Notes under the pieces: generated by a model
What the model saw: the letters and a program-made list of their open reading frames with translations, nothing else
Database searches by the model: none
What the model was told of the DNA's origin: nothing
Origin: Pontiellaceae bacterium B1224
GTDB taxonomy: Bacteria; Verrucomicrobiota; Kiritimatiellia; Kiritimatiellales; Pontiellaceae
Assembly: GCA_029432815.1 (NCBI GenBank)
Contig: JAROBA010000003.1
Coordinates: 124,001-188,000 of the forward strand
Direction of reading: 5' to 3'
DNA length: 64,000 bases
Made by a program: the position numbers and the translations under genes
Shown: in pieces, positions 8,351 to 16,773 of the stretch
How the letters are laid out: each line of letters starts with the position of its first letter
How positions within the stretch are numbered: the stretch's first letter is position 1

Positions 8351-8905
8351 TTATTGAAACTCTTCGGGGATTCGGATGGTTTTTAAAAACCGCTGAGAAT
8401 CAGCAATCATTTTTCCATCGCGGTAAAAGGCGCGGATAATTTCCAATGCCTGGAAACTTTCGTTTAGATTTTTTTCCAATGTTTGGAAGTCAGCGCGGTC
8501 GAGTTCTTCCAATGTTTGGATGTCGTCGATGGACGTTTCGCCGTCGGCGCCTTGGATGGCGTGGTAGAGCAGGGAACCGATGATTTTCAGGACGTCAGCG
8601 TGGAGTTCGTCGGGCTGATTGTAAAAATGGTCGTCGCAGAAATATTCGTAGCAAACAGAGGGCCTGCCTTTTTTTAGCGCGCAGCCGGTGGTGGTAAGGA
8701 ATCCCTTTTCGGTATCGTATTCTTCGGTCTGCTGATGGATCAGTTTTAGGAATGGACTCTTGATGGCTTCGACGCACATGACGGCATCGCAGCAAATGCA
8801 GGAACACTGCGAACAGAGGGAGTTTCCTTTGCGGGCAATGAGGATGCGCACGGCGGCTTCGAGGTCGGTGTAGCGTTTAATGTAGGCTGAAAGTTGATCG
8901 TTCAT
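8351..8905 (-). CDS. Uncharacterised cysteine-rich protein
   Basis: About 184 residues from the ATG at 8905; an extension to 8947 is possible. A tight cysteine cluster near the N-terminus (NSLCSQCSCICCDAVMC) and later isolated cysteines (TTGCALKK, SVCYEYFCDDHF) suggest metal or iron-sulphur binding, somewhat like YkgJ-type proteins, but I cannot assign a family with confidence. The C-terminal third is helical and contains IQTLEELDRADFQTLEKNL...FQALEI, produced by three copies of the window-wide palindrome at 8441, 8474 and 8507. The gene converges on the RAYT/REP patch. Confidence 0.65.
   Translation of the reverse strand: MNDQLSAYIKRYTDLEAAVRILIARKGNSLCSQCSCICCDAVMCVEAIKSPFLKLIHQQTEEYDTEKGFLTTTGCALKKGRPSVCYEYFCDDHFYNQPDELHADVLKIIGSLLYHAIQGADGETSIDDIQTLEELDRADFQTLEKNLNESFQALEIIRAFYRDGKMIADSQRFLKTIRIPEEFQ
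8441..8455. repeat. Palindrome TTCCAATGCCTGGAA
   Basis: In the Cys-rich gene; read on the minus strand as F-Q-A-L-E. Confidence 0.9.
8474..8488. repeat. Palindrome TTCCAATGTTTGGAA
   Basis: In the Cys-rich gene; F-Q-T-L-E. A one-mismatch relative follows at 8507-8521 (I-Q-T-L-E). Confidence 0.9.
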
Positions 8906-8936
8906 TACAGGTAGAGGAATATCAGTACGGTTGTTT

Positions 8937-9020
8937 TTTGGCCACAAGAGAACGCAGAGAACTCACGGCCGAATTAATTGTTTCTTTGTGCTCTTTGAGC
9001 CTTCGTGTTGAATTCATGTT
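8937..9020. repeat. Degenerate CAGAGA / CTTTGTG-type intergenic repeat
   Basis: An AGAGAACGCAGAGAACTCAC segment is followed about 25 nt later by TTTCTTTGTGCTCTTTGAGC, a roughly complementary stretch, so it forms an imperfect inverted repeat in the gap between divergent genes. Confidence 0.4.
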
Positions 9021-9107
9021 CGTTTTGTGGAAATTAAGTGAAAATGAAAATGGTTCGGAGCGGGGAAATAGTGAATATTCCCCAACGAATTTATGAGGAA
9101 ATCCATT

Positions 9108-9716
9108 ATGGCAGGCGGAAAGAAACCATTTAATAAGCGGGGCTCGGATTTCGGGCGAAGCAACCATCAGACGGCACGAAAGAATGCGCATGCGACGGGA
9201 ACGAAACCTCTGATTAAAGATGAAACGGACCTGCCTGCATTGCTGGAAAAGGCTAAGAATCCGCTGGTTCTGATTCTTGACTGTATTCAGGATCCGCACA
9301 ATCTGGGTGCATGTTTACGCTCGGCCAATGGCGCTGGGGTGGATGCCGTGATTATGCCGAAAGACCGGGCGGTCGGGGTGACGCAGACCGCGATTTCCAT
9401 CAGTTGCGGCGGGGCGACGCATACCCCGATTTTTCGGGTAACCAATCTGGCTCGGACCATAGAGACGCTGAAAGACCACGGGCTGCGCATTGCGGGCACA
9501 TCGGATCATAAAGGAACCGAGAATCTATACACTGCCGACCTTTCCGGTCCGCTGGCACTGGTAATGGGCTCGGAGGCGAAAGGGATGCGGGAGCTGACGC
9601 TGAAAAAATGCGACCTGCTGTTGGAAATTCCCATGGCCGGGTTTGTGGAGTGTCTGAATGTTTCCGTTGCGACAGGGGTTTGTCTTTTCGAAATCGTGCG
9701 CCGCCGCTCTGAATAG
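9108..9716 (+). CDS. SpoU/TrmH-family RNA 2'-O-methyltransferase (RlmB-like)
   Basis: About 202 residues. SPOUT-fold, SAM-dependent 2'-O-ribose methyltransferase; the nearest functional guess is 23S rRNA Gm2251 methylation. Motif 1 is DCIQDPHNLGACLRSANGAG, motif 2 is LVMGSEAKGMR and motif 3 is IPMAGFVECLNVSVATGV, forming the knot. The usual N-terminal L30e-like substrate-binding domain of about 75 residues is reduced to about 45 mostly basic, low-complexity residues. The ATG at 9108 is chosen because GAGGAAA lies just upstream; the ATG at 9093 has no ribosome site. Confidence 0.85.
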   Translation: MAGGKKPFNKRGSDFGRSNHQTARKNAHATGTKPLIKDETDLPALLEKAKNPLVLILDCIQDPHNLGACLRSANGAGVDAVIMPKDRAVGVTQTAISISCGGATHTPIFRVTNLARTIETLKDHGLRIAGTSDHKGTENLYTADLSGPLALVMGSEAKGMRELTLKKCDLLLEIPMAGFVECLNVSVATGVCLFEIVRRRSE

Positions 9717-9741
9717 GGTCCAGCTTATATTGTTTCAGGCT

Positions 9742-9756
9742 TTCCAATCATTGGAA
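9742..9756. repeat. Palindrome TTCCAATCATTGGAA
   Basis: Intergenic, 26 nt after the SpoU-type methyltransferase stop. Confidence 0.9.
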
Positions 9757-9881
9757 GGCGCTCGCAAAAACTATCCCAACCTTTGGATTGGTTGCATTTA
9801 GCAATCGGTTCTCAGGACATATATTGCTATAGCAGGCGCTCGTTTTTGAAAAAAGCAGATTAAAGAACAGGTTTTAAAGAT

Positions 9882-11480
9882 ATGATTTCAACATCAAATA
9901 TTACGATGCGTTTTGGTCAGACCGCTCTTTTTGAGGATGTCTCGGTAAAGTTTACACCGGGCAATCGTTACGGTCTGATCGGTGCGAACGGGTCGGGTAA
10001 ATCCACTTTCATGAAAATTCTGACCGGACAGCTGCAACAAAGCGAAGGTCAGGTCTCGATCGGGAATGACTGTTCGCTGGGGTATCTGCGTCAGGATCAT
10101 TCCGAATTTGATGAGTATTCGATCATCGACACGGTTTACATGGGAAATCCCAAGCTCTGGGCGATTCACACCGAGCGCGAATATCTCTACAACAAAGACG
10201 AACTGACCGATGCCGAGAATGATCGTTGCGCTCATATTGAAGAAGAATTCGGTGAAGCTGGCGGGTATACCATGGAAGCGGAAGCGGCGACGCTGCTGGT
10301 CGGTCTTGGTTTTACCGAAGACCTGTTTAATCAGAACATGACGGTGCTGCAGGGTGGGTTCAAGTTGCGGGTGCTCTTGGCGCAGGTGCTGTTCGGTCAG
10401 CCGGATATTCTGCTGCTCGACGAACCGACCAACCACCTGGACATGGAATCCATCGAATGGCTGGTGGATCTGCTGACGCGCTATACCGGTACGCTGATCA
10501 CGATTTCGCATGACCGCTTTTTCCTGAACCAGGTCTGCACCCACATTGCCGATTTGGACTTCCATGAAATCCGCATGTTCCCGGGCAACTACGACGACTT
10601 TACCATTGCCGCTCTTGAAGCACGGGAGCTGCAGGATAAGGCGAATAAGAAAGTGGAGAAGCAGGCAAACGATCTGAAGGCCTTCATATCCCGCTTTAGC
10701 TCCAATGCCTCAAAAGCAAAACAGGCGACCTCGCGCAAGAAACAGCTCGATAAACTGGAAGTAAAAAAGTTTAAAGCCAGCAGCCGCGTTTCGCCTTTCA
10801 TCCGCTTCACACCGAAAAACCGGTTGGGCGATAAAGTCATCGAAGCCAAAGAGATTTCAAAGACCTATGATGAAACGCTGTTTAAAGATTTCTCCTGTGT
10901 GATCGGTCCGGAAGAACGGGTGGCGATTATCGGTAAGAACGGAATCGGCAAGACGACGCTGCTGAATATTCTCTGTAAGCAGCTCAAGAGTGATACCGGC
11001 AAGGTGACATTTGGCGAAACGGTTGAGCTCGGAATGTTCCCGCAGGAAACAACCAAGTTGCTGGACCCGAAAGCGACTGCACTCGAATGGCTGGGCAAGT
11101 TCGGGAATGGCGAATATACGGAGGTGGAACTGCGTTCGTTTATGGGGCGTATGCTCTTCCGCGGCGAAGATGTTATGAAAAAAATCGGTGTACTCAGTGG
11201 CGGCGAAAAGGCGCGGCTGATCATTTCTAAAATGACGATGGAAGGCGGCAACGTGCTCGCATTGGATGAGCCGACCAACCACCTGGATCTGGAATCGATC
11301 GAAGCGTTGAACTTCGGACTCTCCCTGTTTCCGAACACCCTGCTTTTCGTTTCACACGACCATCGGTTTATCGCAACGCTGGCGACGCGTATTCTGGAAA
11401 TCACCGAGACCGGAATTATTGATTATCCGGGCACACTCGATGACTATGAAGCCATGAAACGCAGCAGGAAAAATAAATAG
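9882..11480 (+). CDS. ABC-F family ATPase, YbiT-like
   Basis: 532 residues, the size of the YbiT group of ABC-F proteins: soluble twin-ATPase factors that act on ribosomes rather than in transport. Two cassettes are seen: Walker A GANGSGKST near residue 36 with a degenerate signature LQGGFKLRVLL and LLLDEPTNHLD; then Walker A GKNGIGKTT near 354 with signature LSGGEKARL and ALDEPTNHLD. Between them lies the lysine-rich linker (FISRFSSNASKAKQATSRKKQ) typical of ABC-F. No transmembrane segments. It is monocistronic, preceded by 165 nt that carry an exact palindrome (9742-9756). Confidence 0.92.
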   Translation: MISTSNITMRFGQTALFEDVSVKFTPGNRYGLIGANGSGKSTFMKILTGQLQQSEGQVSIGNDCSLGYLRQDHSEFDEYSIIDTVYMGNPKLWAIHTEREYLYNKDELTDAENDRCAHIEEEFGEAGGYTMEAEAATLLVGLGFTEDLFNQNMTVLQGGFKLRVLLAQVLFGQPDILLLDEPTNHLDMESIEWLVDLLTRYTGTLITISHDRFFLNQVCTHIADLDFHEIRMFPGNYDDFTIAALEARELQDKANKKVEKQANDLKAFISRFSSNASKAKQATSRKKQLDKLEVKKFKASSRVSPFIRFTPKNRLGDKVIEAKEISKTYDETLFKDFSCVIGPEERVAIIGKNGIGKTTLLNILCKQLKSDTGKVTFGETVELGMFPQETTKLLDPKATALEWLGKFGNGEYTEVELRSFMGRMLFRGEDVMKKIGVLSGGEKARLIISKMTMEGGNVLALDEPTNHLDLESIEALNFGLSLFPNTLLFVSHDHRFIATLATRILEITETGIIDYPGTLDDYEAMKRSRKNK

Positions 11481-11511
11481 GCGGCATTGCGTAGAAGGGA
11501 GCTCTCTTTGA

Positions 11512-13458
11512 ATGCAACGGTATCTTAAAACGTTTTATTTGTGGCTCGCACTTTTTTCTGTGTGCAATGTGGTTTCTCTGATTTCCGTGCAGATGGGGAA
11601 AGCGTTTTCGCTGGAACGGTGGTTTTTATATCCGGTTGCGTGGATTTTTCAACTGCCGCTCGTGTTTGCTGTTGCTTCAATTGATCATGCGGTGAACGGA
11701 TGCTTTCGCCGACTTTCCTTAGAATTAAAAAAACCGGTGCGGTTTTTTCTGTGTCTGCTTTGTTCCTTTATTTTTATGGGAACCTACGCCGCATCGCAGG
11801 TGATGTATCAGCAGATTGAGATGTTTATTTCTCTCGATTCATTTCGAGCGGTATTGAGCAATCCCGGCCAGATCATTCCTGACATACAGCATGGGCTGGG
11901 CGGCGAGTTGCTGGTGATCGGGCTGCTGGCGATTCTGTTCAGCATTATTTACACGCGGCGTTATCACAGTCAGAAAGCTTCGCATTCTCCCACTGTTTTT
12001 GCCGTACTTTGTGCTGTGTTTCTGGCTTCCGGTGCCGGCGGGGTGGTCCTGGTTTATAAATCGGATAGCAACGTAGCCGATCGCATACGGCAGGATGTAC
12101 TACCGACCACCTATTTGACTTTTTCCATAATCGACAGTTTGTTGCCAACCGCATCGCCTTCAGTCGATTTTCTGACGGGCTTGGTTTTTGAGCCGCAGAT
12201 ATCCATGGATGAGTTTATGGCGGGGTGTGAGATAAGGAATAGACCCGATGTATATCTGATCATGCTGGAGTCGATTTCATGGAATCATTACGGCTTCACG
12301 GGCTATGAACGGGAGGTGTCGCCTCATATTGATGCGCTGGCTGCCGAGAGCGTCGTTTTCCCGAAAAGCTATACCATTGCGAATCATTCCAGCTATGCCC
12401 AGACCGGAATACATGCCTCTATGTATCCGTTGCGCCAAACGAGACTCGATCAGTTTGAAAACGTCAATTATCCGAAAACGCTGCTGTTTGATGTGCTGTC
12501 CCATGCGGGGTATCGCACCGCCTTTTTCTCGGCGCAGAACGAGGATTGGCTGGGAATGAAAACCTTCATTCAGGCGAACACCGAGATGCAGCACTTTTTT
12601 CATTCCAAGACGCTGCTCGGAAATAATATTGGAATGGAGTCGAAGCTGGATGATGATGTCGTGCGGTACTATGCCGAAGACTACCTGAGTGCGTGTGAAC
12701 CGGATCAGCCAGTATTTATGTACCTGAACCTGCAGGCCACTCATTTTCCCTATTCCATTCCGGAAGGGGTGGAAGAGCCGTTTCAGCCCTGTTCGACGGA
12801 TGACTTTGCTTTCAACTACACGGAATATGACCTCGAGAACCTGGATCGGGTCATCAATAAATTTGATAACGCACTTCGGTATGTAGACGACCAGGTCGGC
12901 GCGTTTATCAATTATTTAAAATCCATAGATCGATATGAAAACAGCCTGATCATTTTGACCTCAGATCATGGTGAAGCCTTCTACCAACACGGACTTCCAA
13001 CCCATGGAACATCGTTGTTTGAAGATCAGGTCCGGACCGCCACGCTGTTTAAGCTTCCGAACAGTGAACGGAGAGAAGTTCGGAACGATCCGATTTCGCT
13101 GATTGATCTCAACCCGACGGTGTTGGAAGTTTTGGGGCTGCCGAATCATCCGAACTTTCAGGGGCAGCAGATTCTGAATAAACCCCGCACCAGCCCGATA
13201 TATATGATGTCGCACAGTCTGGTGAAGTCGCATGGGCTGGTGGATTATCCGTGGAAATATTTCACGAGTGAGCGGGATGGGGAACAGCTGCTGAACCTGG
13301 AAATCGATCCCGATGAGCAGACGGATCTTTCGGCGGACTATCCGGAAATGCTCGAAGTTATGAAGAATAAACTTCAGGTGTATCAACTGCGCCAGCTCTA
13401 CTACTACAACGTCTTGCCGCAGCGGGAACGCGATCAGTCTTACCCTCCGCAGCATTAG
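11512..13458 (+). CDS. LTA-synthase-like membrane sulfatase-fold transferase
   Basis: 648 residues. Several N-terminal membrane segments (roughly residues 7-170) precede an extracytoplasmic alkaline-phosphatase-superfamily domain starting near residue 240 (DVYLIMLESISWNHYGFTGY). The nucleophile region reads IANHSSYAQTGIH, with no C-x-P-x-R sulfatase signature, and LTSDHGEAFYQHGLPTHGTS supplies metal ligands. This architecture matches phosphoglycerol or phosphoethanolamine transferases that modify envelope glycans or lipids rather than true sulfatases. It starts 31 nt after the ABC-F gene and may share its transcript. The exact head group is unknown. Confidence 0.82.
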   Translation: MQRYLKTFYLWLALFSVCNVVSLISVQMGKAFSLERWFLYPVAWIFQLPLVFAVASIDHAVNGCFRRLSLELKKPVRFFLCLLCSFIFMGTYAASQVMYQQIEMFISLDSFRAVLSNPGQIIPDIQHGLGGELLVIGLLAILFSIIYTRRYHSQKASHSPTVFAVLCAVFLASGAGGVVLVYKSDSNVADRIRQDVLPTTYLTFSIIDSLLPTASPSVDFLTGLVFEPQISMDEFMAGCEIRNRPDVYLIMLESISWNHYGFTGYEREVSPHIDALAAESVVFPKSYTIANHSSYAQTGIHASMYPLRQTRLDQFENVNYPKTLLFDVLSHAGYRTAFFSAQNEDWLGMKTFIQANTEMQHFFHSKTLLGNNIGMESKLDDDVVRYYAEDYLSACEPDQPVFMYLNLQATHFPYSIPEGVEEPFQPCSTDDFAFNYTEYDLENLDRVINKFDNALRYVDDQVGAFINYLKSIDRYENSLIILTSDHGEAFYQHGLPTHGTSLFEDQVRTATLFKLPNSERREVRNDPISLIDLNPTVLEVLGLPNHPNFQGQQILNKPRTSPIYMMSHSLVKSHGLVDYPWKYFTSERDGEQLLNLEIDPDEQTDLSADYPEMLEVMKNKLQVYQLRQLYYYNVLPQRERDQSYPPQH

Positions 13459-13697
13459 TCTCTTTCATTCAGTTTCCATTCATTTTACGTTCCTTTTGAG
13501 CCATCCTTAATCTGTTTCAATAGGATTGGAAAGGATTCGATGGAGATGATCCGTTGCCATATTTCCTGCTGCGAAACCACACCAGGAGTGCTTGATGCGT
13601 ATCAGGCTGGATGAAGCAGGCAACCTCGCGAGTATACGCTTTATGAAGACAACTGAGTCTGCTTAACTTCATCCAATCCAAAATCAAGGGAGTTTAG
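13459..13697. other. Intergenic region, no gene seen
   Basis: 239 nt between the LTA-synthase-like gene and the Dabb gene. It contains one imperfect relative of the palindrome (TTTCAATAGGATTGGAAA near 13516) and no convincing terminator or RNA gene. Confidence 0.5.
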
Positions 13698-13988
13698 ATG
13701 ATCAAACATATCGTAATGTGGAAATTTAAAGACGGTGTTGCTGAAGCCGATAAGCAGGAAGTCAAACGCCAGCTGGAAGCGCTCAAGGAGATTGTTCCGG
13801 AAGCCATCGAGATTGAAGTTGGTCTGGATGTCCTTAAAAGCGACCAGTCGCTGGATATGGTACTTAACTCCAAGTTCCAATCATTGGAAGATTTGAAAAC
13901 CTATGCAGCGCATCCCGAACACGTCAAAGTGGGAACATTCCTAAAGACCCTCGTTTGTGAACGTGTTGCCGTTGATTACGAAGTCTGA
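13698..13988 (+). CDS. Dabb (stress-responsive A/B barrel) domain protein
   Basis: 96 residues, a single dimeric alpha-beta barrel. The N-terminus MIKHIVMWKFKDG and the later AAHPEHVKVGTF are typical of the Dabb family, whose function in bacteria is mostly unknown. A good ribosome site (AAGGGAG) lies before the ATG. The stop overlaps the start of the shikimate kinase gene by one base (TGATG), so the two are translationally coupled. Residues FQSLE are encoded by a palindrome copy at 13875-13889. Confidence 0.88.
   Translation: MIKHIVMWKFKDGVAEADKQEVKRQLEALKEIVPEAIEIEVGLDVLKSDQSLDMVLNSKFQSLEDLKTYAAHPEHVKVGTFLKTLVCERVAVDYEV
13875..13889. repeat. Palindrome TTCCAATCATTGGAA
   Basis: In the Dabb gene; F-Q-S-L-E. 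Confidence 0.9.
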
Positions 13989-14485
13989 TGCCTAAGAGCA
14001 ACATAGTGCTGATCGGCATGCCGGCCAGCGGGAAAAGCACGCTCGGCGTTCAGCTGGCGAAGTGGTTGTCGATGGGTTTTATGGATACCGATCTGCTGGT
14101 GCAGGCGCGTGCGGGAATATCCATGCAGGCCTATCAGAATGCCCATGGGCTGGATGCCTACCAAACCCTCGAATGCGATACGGTGAAATCAGTCGTCTGC
14201 GAAAACTGTGTGATCGCTACCGGCGGCAGTGCCGTCTATTGCGAAGGCGCGATGCAGCACTTGAGGTCGATGGCCAGGATTATATTCCTCGACGTGCCCC
14301 TCGATGAAATCAAACGCCGTATCGGCGACACCTCGCAACGCGGCGTCGTCATCAAACCGGGCATGACCCTCGACGATCTTTTCGAAGAACGCCGGCCGCT
14401 TTATCTGCAGCATGCGGATGAGGTCATCGATTGTTTCGGCAAGACACCGGACGAATTGCTGGCCGAGATTCGGTGTTTATCGTAG
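13988..14485 (+). CDS. Shikimate kinase-like protein with displaced 3' end
   Basis: 165 residues. P-loop kinase that would phosphorylate shikimate in aromatic amino-acid synthesis. Walker A GMPASGKST is at residues 10-18 and the DTD substrate motif at 33-35; IATGGSAVY replaces the usual GGG, and ERRPLYLQHAD follows the lid. The C-terminus reads DELLAEIRCLS. A 19-bp copy of its 3' sequence recurs at 17013-17031, followed by codons giving LLAEIREGLK and a stop, which looks like the original end of this gene. The present C-terminus therefore seems to result from an insertion. Function is probably kept because only a few terminal residues changed. Confidence 0.75.
   Translation: MPKSNIVLIGMPASGKSTLGVQLAKWLSMGFMDTDLLVQARAGISMQAYQNAHGLDAYQTLECDTVKSVVCENCVIATGGSAVYCEGAMQHLRSMARIIFLDVPLDEIKRRIGDTSQRGVVIKPGMTLDDLFEERRPLYLQHADEVIDCFGKTPDELLAEIRCLS
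14454..14472. repeat. 19-bp direct repeat, left copy (candidate attachment site)
   Basis: AATTGCTGGCCGAGATTCG at the 3' end of the shikimate kinase gene. A perfect second copy at 17013-17031 bounds a 2.5-kb block with three genes. Confidence 0.8.
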
Positions 14486-14563
14486 ACACGTGCTTCCTGC
14501 GGGGTAATCCGTTCTTCTGCGAAAATACAGTTCAGCCCTTCAATAAATCTCCGATACGAATAA

Positions 14564-15223
14564 CTATCCAAGCGCGTCGCGGAGTGTCAGCGTTTTTATG
14601 GCGGCATCATCCAGTGCTGAATAAAGCTTGAAGAGAAACGTAATCACGTGATTCCAATCTGAAACTTCAATTCCCGAGATCTCGCCATCCGTAATCAGGA
14701 TCGCCTCAGAAAGCTTTATTTCATCGAGAGCTGTTCGTGGAACAGGAGGAGGGGGTTCTATTACCGACTGCGCCTTTGAAACAAAGTCTACAATTTTATG
14801 GCTGCCTGCCTCTGATATAATCCGAAGCGTTTTTTTATGCGAACAATGAGCCAGTTGCTCAATGGTATTGATGCCGAAGTCACTCAGTATAGAGGCCCAT
14901 GAATCACCGACCCCCTGAATGGTTTTACAAGGAAGGCGCGCCAATACGGGGTTTGGTGTATGAAAGGTATCAGAATTATCAATGCCCTTCATATTTTTGC
15001 CGAACCATAGCTCTGCAAGCCAGGGAGTGCCAGCCGGCATGGCATAGCCATTATCTATTTCGTTTACGGTTTTTGATCCGCAACAGATCCGGACGGTCTG
15101 CAATTCCAGCGCCGCAGGCAGTTCATCAATGGACATCATCTGCTGGATTGCAGCAGCCGTTTCGGCGTAGATCAGTTCTGAGAAACCCCGAATGCTATCT
15201 GTAACTGGAATTGAATCGGCCAT
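14564..15223 (-). CDS. Unrecognised protein with helix-hairpin-helix-like segment (third gene of inserted cassette)
   Basis: 219 residues; I do not recognise the family. The N-terminal helix (RGFSELIYAETAAAIQQMM) resembles the starts of the two upstream proteins. The middle has TIQGVGDSWASILSDFGI then NTIEQLAHCSHKKTLRII, which looks like tandem helix-hairpin-helix motifs of the kind that bind DNA backbones or mediate protein contacts. A proline-rich linker (EPPPPVPRT) precedes a C-terminal helical part. No signal peptide or membrane segment. Its ATG overlaps the upstream stop by one base (TAATG), so translation is coupled. Confidence 0.65.
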   Translation of the reverse strand: MADSIPVTDSIRGFSELIYAETAAAIQQMMSIDELPAALELQTVRICCGSKTVNEIDNGYAMPAGTPWLAELWFGKNMKGIDNSDTFHTPNPVLARLPCKTIQGVGDSWASILSDFGINTIEQLAHCSHKKTLRIISEAGSHKIVDFVSKAQSVIEPPPPVPRTALDEIKLSEAILITDGEISGIEVSDWNHVITFLFKLYSALDDAAIKTLTLRDALG

Positions 15224-15987
15224 TAAATTACAGTTCTGAATTCAATTTCAACTTCGCCGAGAATACTGGTGGTCGATGATGAAACTGAGGTGCTGTCTGC
15301 CTGCTTAACTTTAAATTTCACTCCGGGCAGAATTAAACTGCTTCTGTTTGTTCCCAGGCGATTTAACAGTGCGAGTTTACTCGTGTTAAAAGCTTCTATT
15401 TGAGGCAGTCGGGCCATTGAAACTGCTGGGCGAACGACCGTTGGAGTTGGCGGTTGCACCTCCTCTTCCTCCTCGGTTAAATCAAAGGTAACTTTTGAAA
15501 CGATTTTACCGCGGTCCACCACAATTTTAGGAATACCTGAATTCAGCATGTTTTGTAATACTGTTTGCTGTTCAACAGCAAGTCGTTCACGAATGCCGTC
15601 AAAGACCAAATCTGAACCGTCTTCGGTCAGCATAAATGTCCTGCCGCTTTTCGTGAAATGAACCTCTTCTTTCAGTTCAACTCCCAGTGCTTTGAAAAAC
15701 GCAGGCAACTCCATCTGATTATTGGTTGGAGGAAGATATGCGGAACCCTTTTGAGCAGGATTCTCATTTTCTTCCGATCCGAATAATTGAAATGCGGCCT
15801 CCTCAACCTGGTCCGATGTAATATACATCTCGGAGAATTCAGAAATGTTCAGATCGGCCGCCATTTCCAAATCACTGTGTCGGCGTATTTGATCTTCCAA
15901 TGAGGACGAAACCGCTTCGAACGTCTCGGAAATGAGCCCGGCGACAAATTCCGCCAGACCCAAATCGGCTAATTTTTTTTCACTCAC
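15223..15987 (-). CDS. Unrecognised protein, paralogue of the gene upstream (second gene of inserted cassette)
   Basis: 254 residues with no family I can name. It shares three blocks with the product of 15991-16773: an N-terminal amphipathic block (GLAEFVAGLISETFEAVSSS versus GFPEFTASLIGSTFDALISA), a central block (VLQNMLNSGIPKIVVDRGKI versus LIQNVIKQGLLRLVIENGVL), and a C-terminal strand (ILGEVEIEFRTV versus IFGGVKLNFKTD). The pair therefore arose by duplication. The central part is acidic (TEEEEEVQPPTPT). It starts 3 nt after the upstream stop. It looks soluble. Two related subunits would suit a hetero-oligomeric assembly, but that is inference. Confidence 0.65.
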   Translation of the reverse strand: MSEKKLADLGLAEFVAGLISETFEAVSSSLEDQIRRHSDLEMAADLNISEFSEMYITSDQVEEAAFQLFGSEENENPAQKGSAYLPPTNNQMELPAFFKALGVELKEEVHFTKSGRTFMLTEDGSDLVFDGIRERLAVEQQTVLQNMLNSGIPKIVVDRGKIVSKVTFDLTEEEEEVQPPTPTVVRPAVSMARLPQIEAFNTSKLALLNRLGTNRSSLILPGVKFKVKQADSTSVSSSTTSILGEVEIEFRTVI

Positions 15988-15990
15988 GGT

Positions 15991-16773
15991 TTAGTCGCTT
16001 TCCGGAAGAGGCAGGTAGTCCGTTTTAAAGTTCAGCTTAACACCACCGAAAATATTAATATTAGTGCCGGAGGAAGCGTTGGCGCTTGTGCTCGCAGTTT
16101 TTACACTCAGAGCTGTATTTCGGGAAGAACTGATTGAAGGACCGGAAAACAGGGAGCTGAACAGCCCGCTGGCACCTGTTTTTCGTCGAGTCGATGAGGT
16201 TCTGTTATAGCTGGATGTTTTGCGGGTATAAGACCTGCGATCCCACGCGGAGAAATGCAGACGGGTTTCCAGTACGCCATTTTCGATAACCAATCGTAAG
16301 AGTCCCTGTTTAATTACGTTCTGGATGAGGTTGTATTTATTTGCAGCAAGCCTGATGGCAACTGCATCCAGGATGGTATTAAGTTTGGAGGGCGTGAGTT
16401 TTTCTGCCGCCACAGTTGTATCAGCTACTCCGGCTTCAGCTGGCAGTTTAAGTTTATCGGTCAAGCGGGACGCTTCTGCGGCTGTCAATGTTGAATCTTT
16501 GTATACGCGGGTGGTTTCACCTTCGGCATCGGTCTCCAGCGCCGGAAGAACTTCTTCCAGAAAACGAAGAACTTCATCGCCGGTAATGTCGTCTTTTGTT
16601 TCGTTGATGTAGTCCTTGAGGATTTTTGCAGATTGCTCAAGCATTTCGGTGTAGGCCTCCATTTGGCGGATGTTGGCTGAAATGAGCGCATCAAAGGTAG
16701 AACCGATGAGGCTTGCTGTGAATTCCGGGAATCCGATTTCATCTAATCGACTGGCATTACTAATTGCTGACAT
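15991..16773 (-). CDS. Unrecognised protein, paralogue of the next gene (first gene of inserted cassette)
   Basis: 260 residues. The N-terminal half is helical and acidic (IRQMEAYTEMLEQSAKILKD, then DDITGDEVLRFLEEVLP). The C-terminal third is rich in Ser, Thr, Arg and Gly (KTSSYNRTSSTRRKTG, GLFSSLFSGPSIS) before a conserved end NIFGGVKLNFKTDY. It shares three blocks with the following gene product. A strong ribosome site (AAAGGAGAAC) precedes the ATG, and an AT-rich leader with a dyad at 16863-16875 lies upstream, so this is the promoter-proximal gene of the cassette. Visibly lower GC than both flanks. Confidence 0.65.
   Translation of the reverse strand: MSAISNASRLDEIGFPEFTASLIGSTFDALISANIRQMEAYTEMLEQSAKILKDYINETKDDITGDEVLRFLEEVLPALETDAEGETTRVYKDSTLTAAEASRLTDKLKLPAEAGVADTTVAAEKLTPSKLNTILDAVAIRLAANKYNLIQNVIKQGLLRLVIENGVLETRLHFSAWDRRSYTRKTSSYNRTSSTRRKTGASGLFSSLFSGPSISSSRNTALSVKTASTSANASSGTNINIFGGVKLNFKTDYLPLPESD

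Noticed and set aside
8922-9299. Minus-strand open frame overlapping the SpoU methyltransferase start
   Set aside because: No domain, no ribosome site, and it covers an intergenic repeat plus the antisense of a conserved gene.
11512-13458. Annotating this gene as a sulfatase
   Set aside because: The formylglycine signature C-x-P-x-R is absent; the fold with membrane helices fits a phospho-group transferase.
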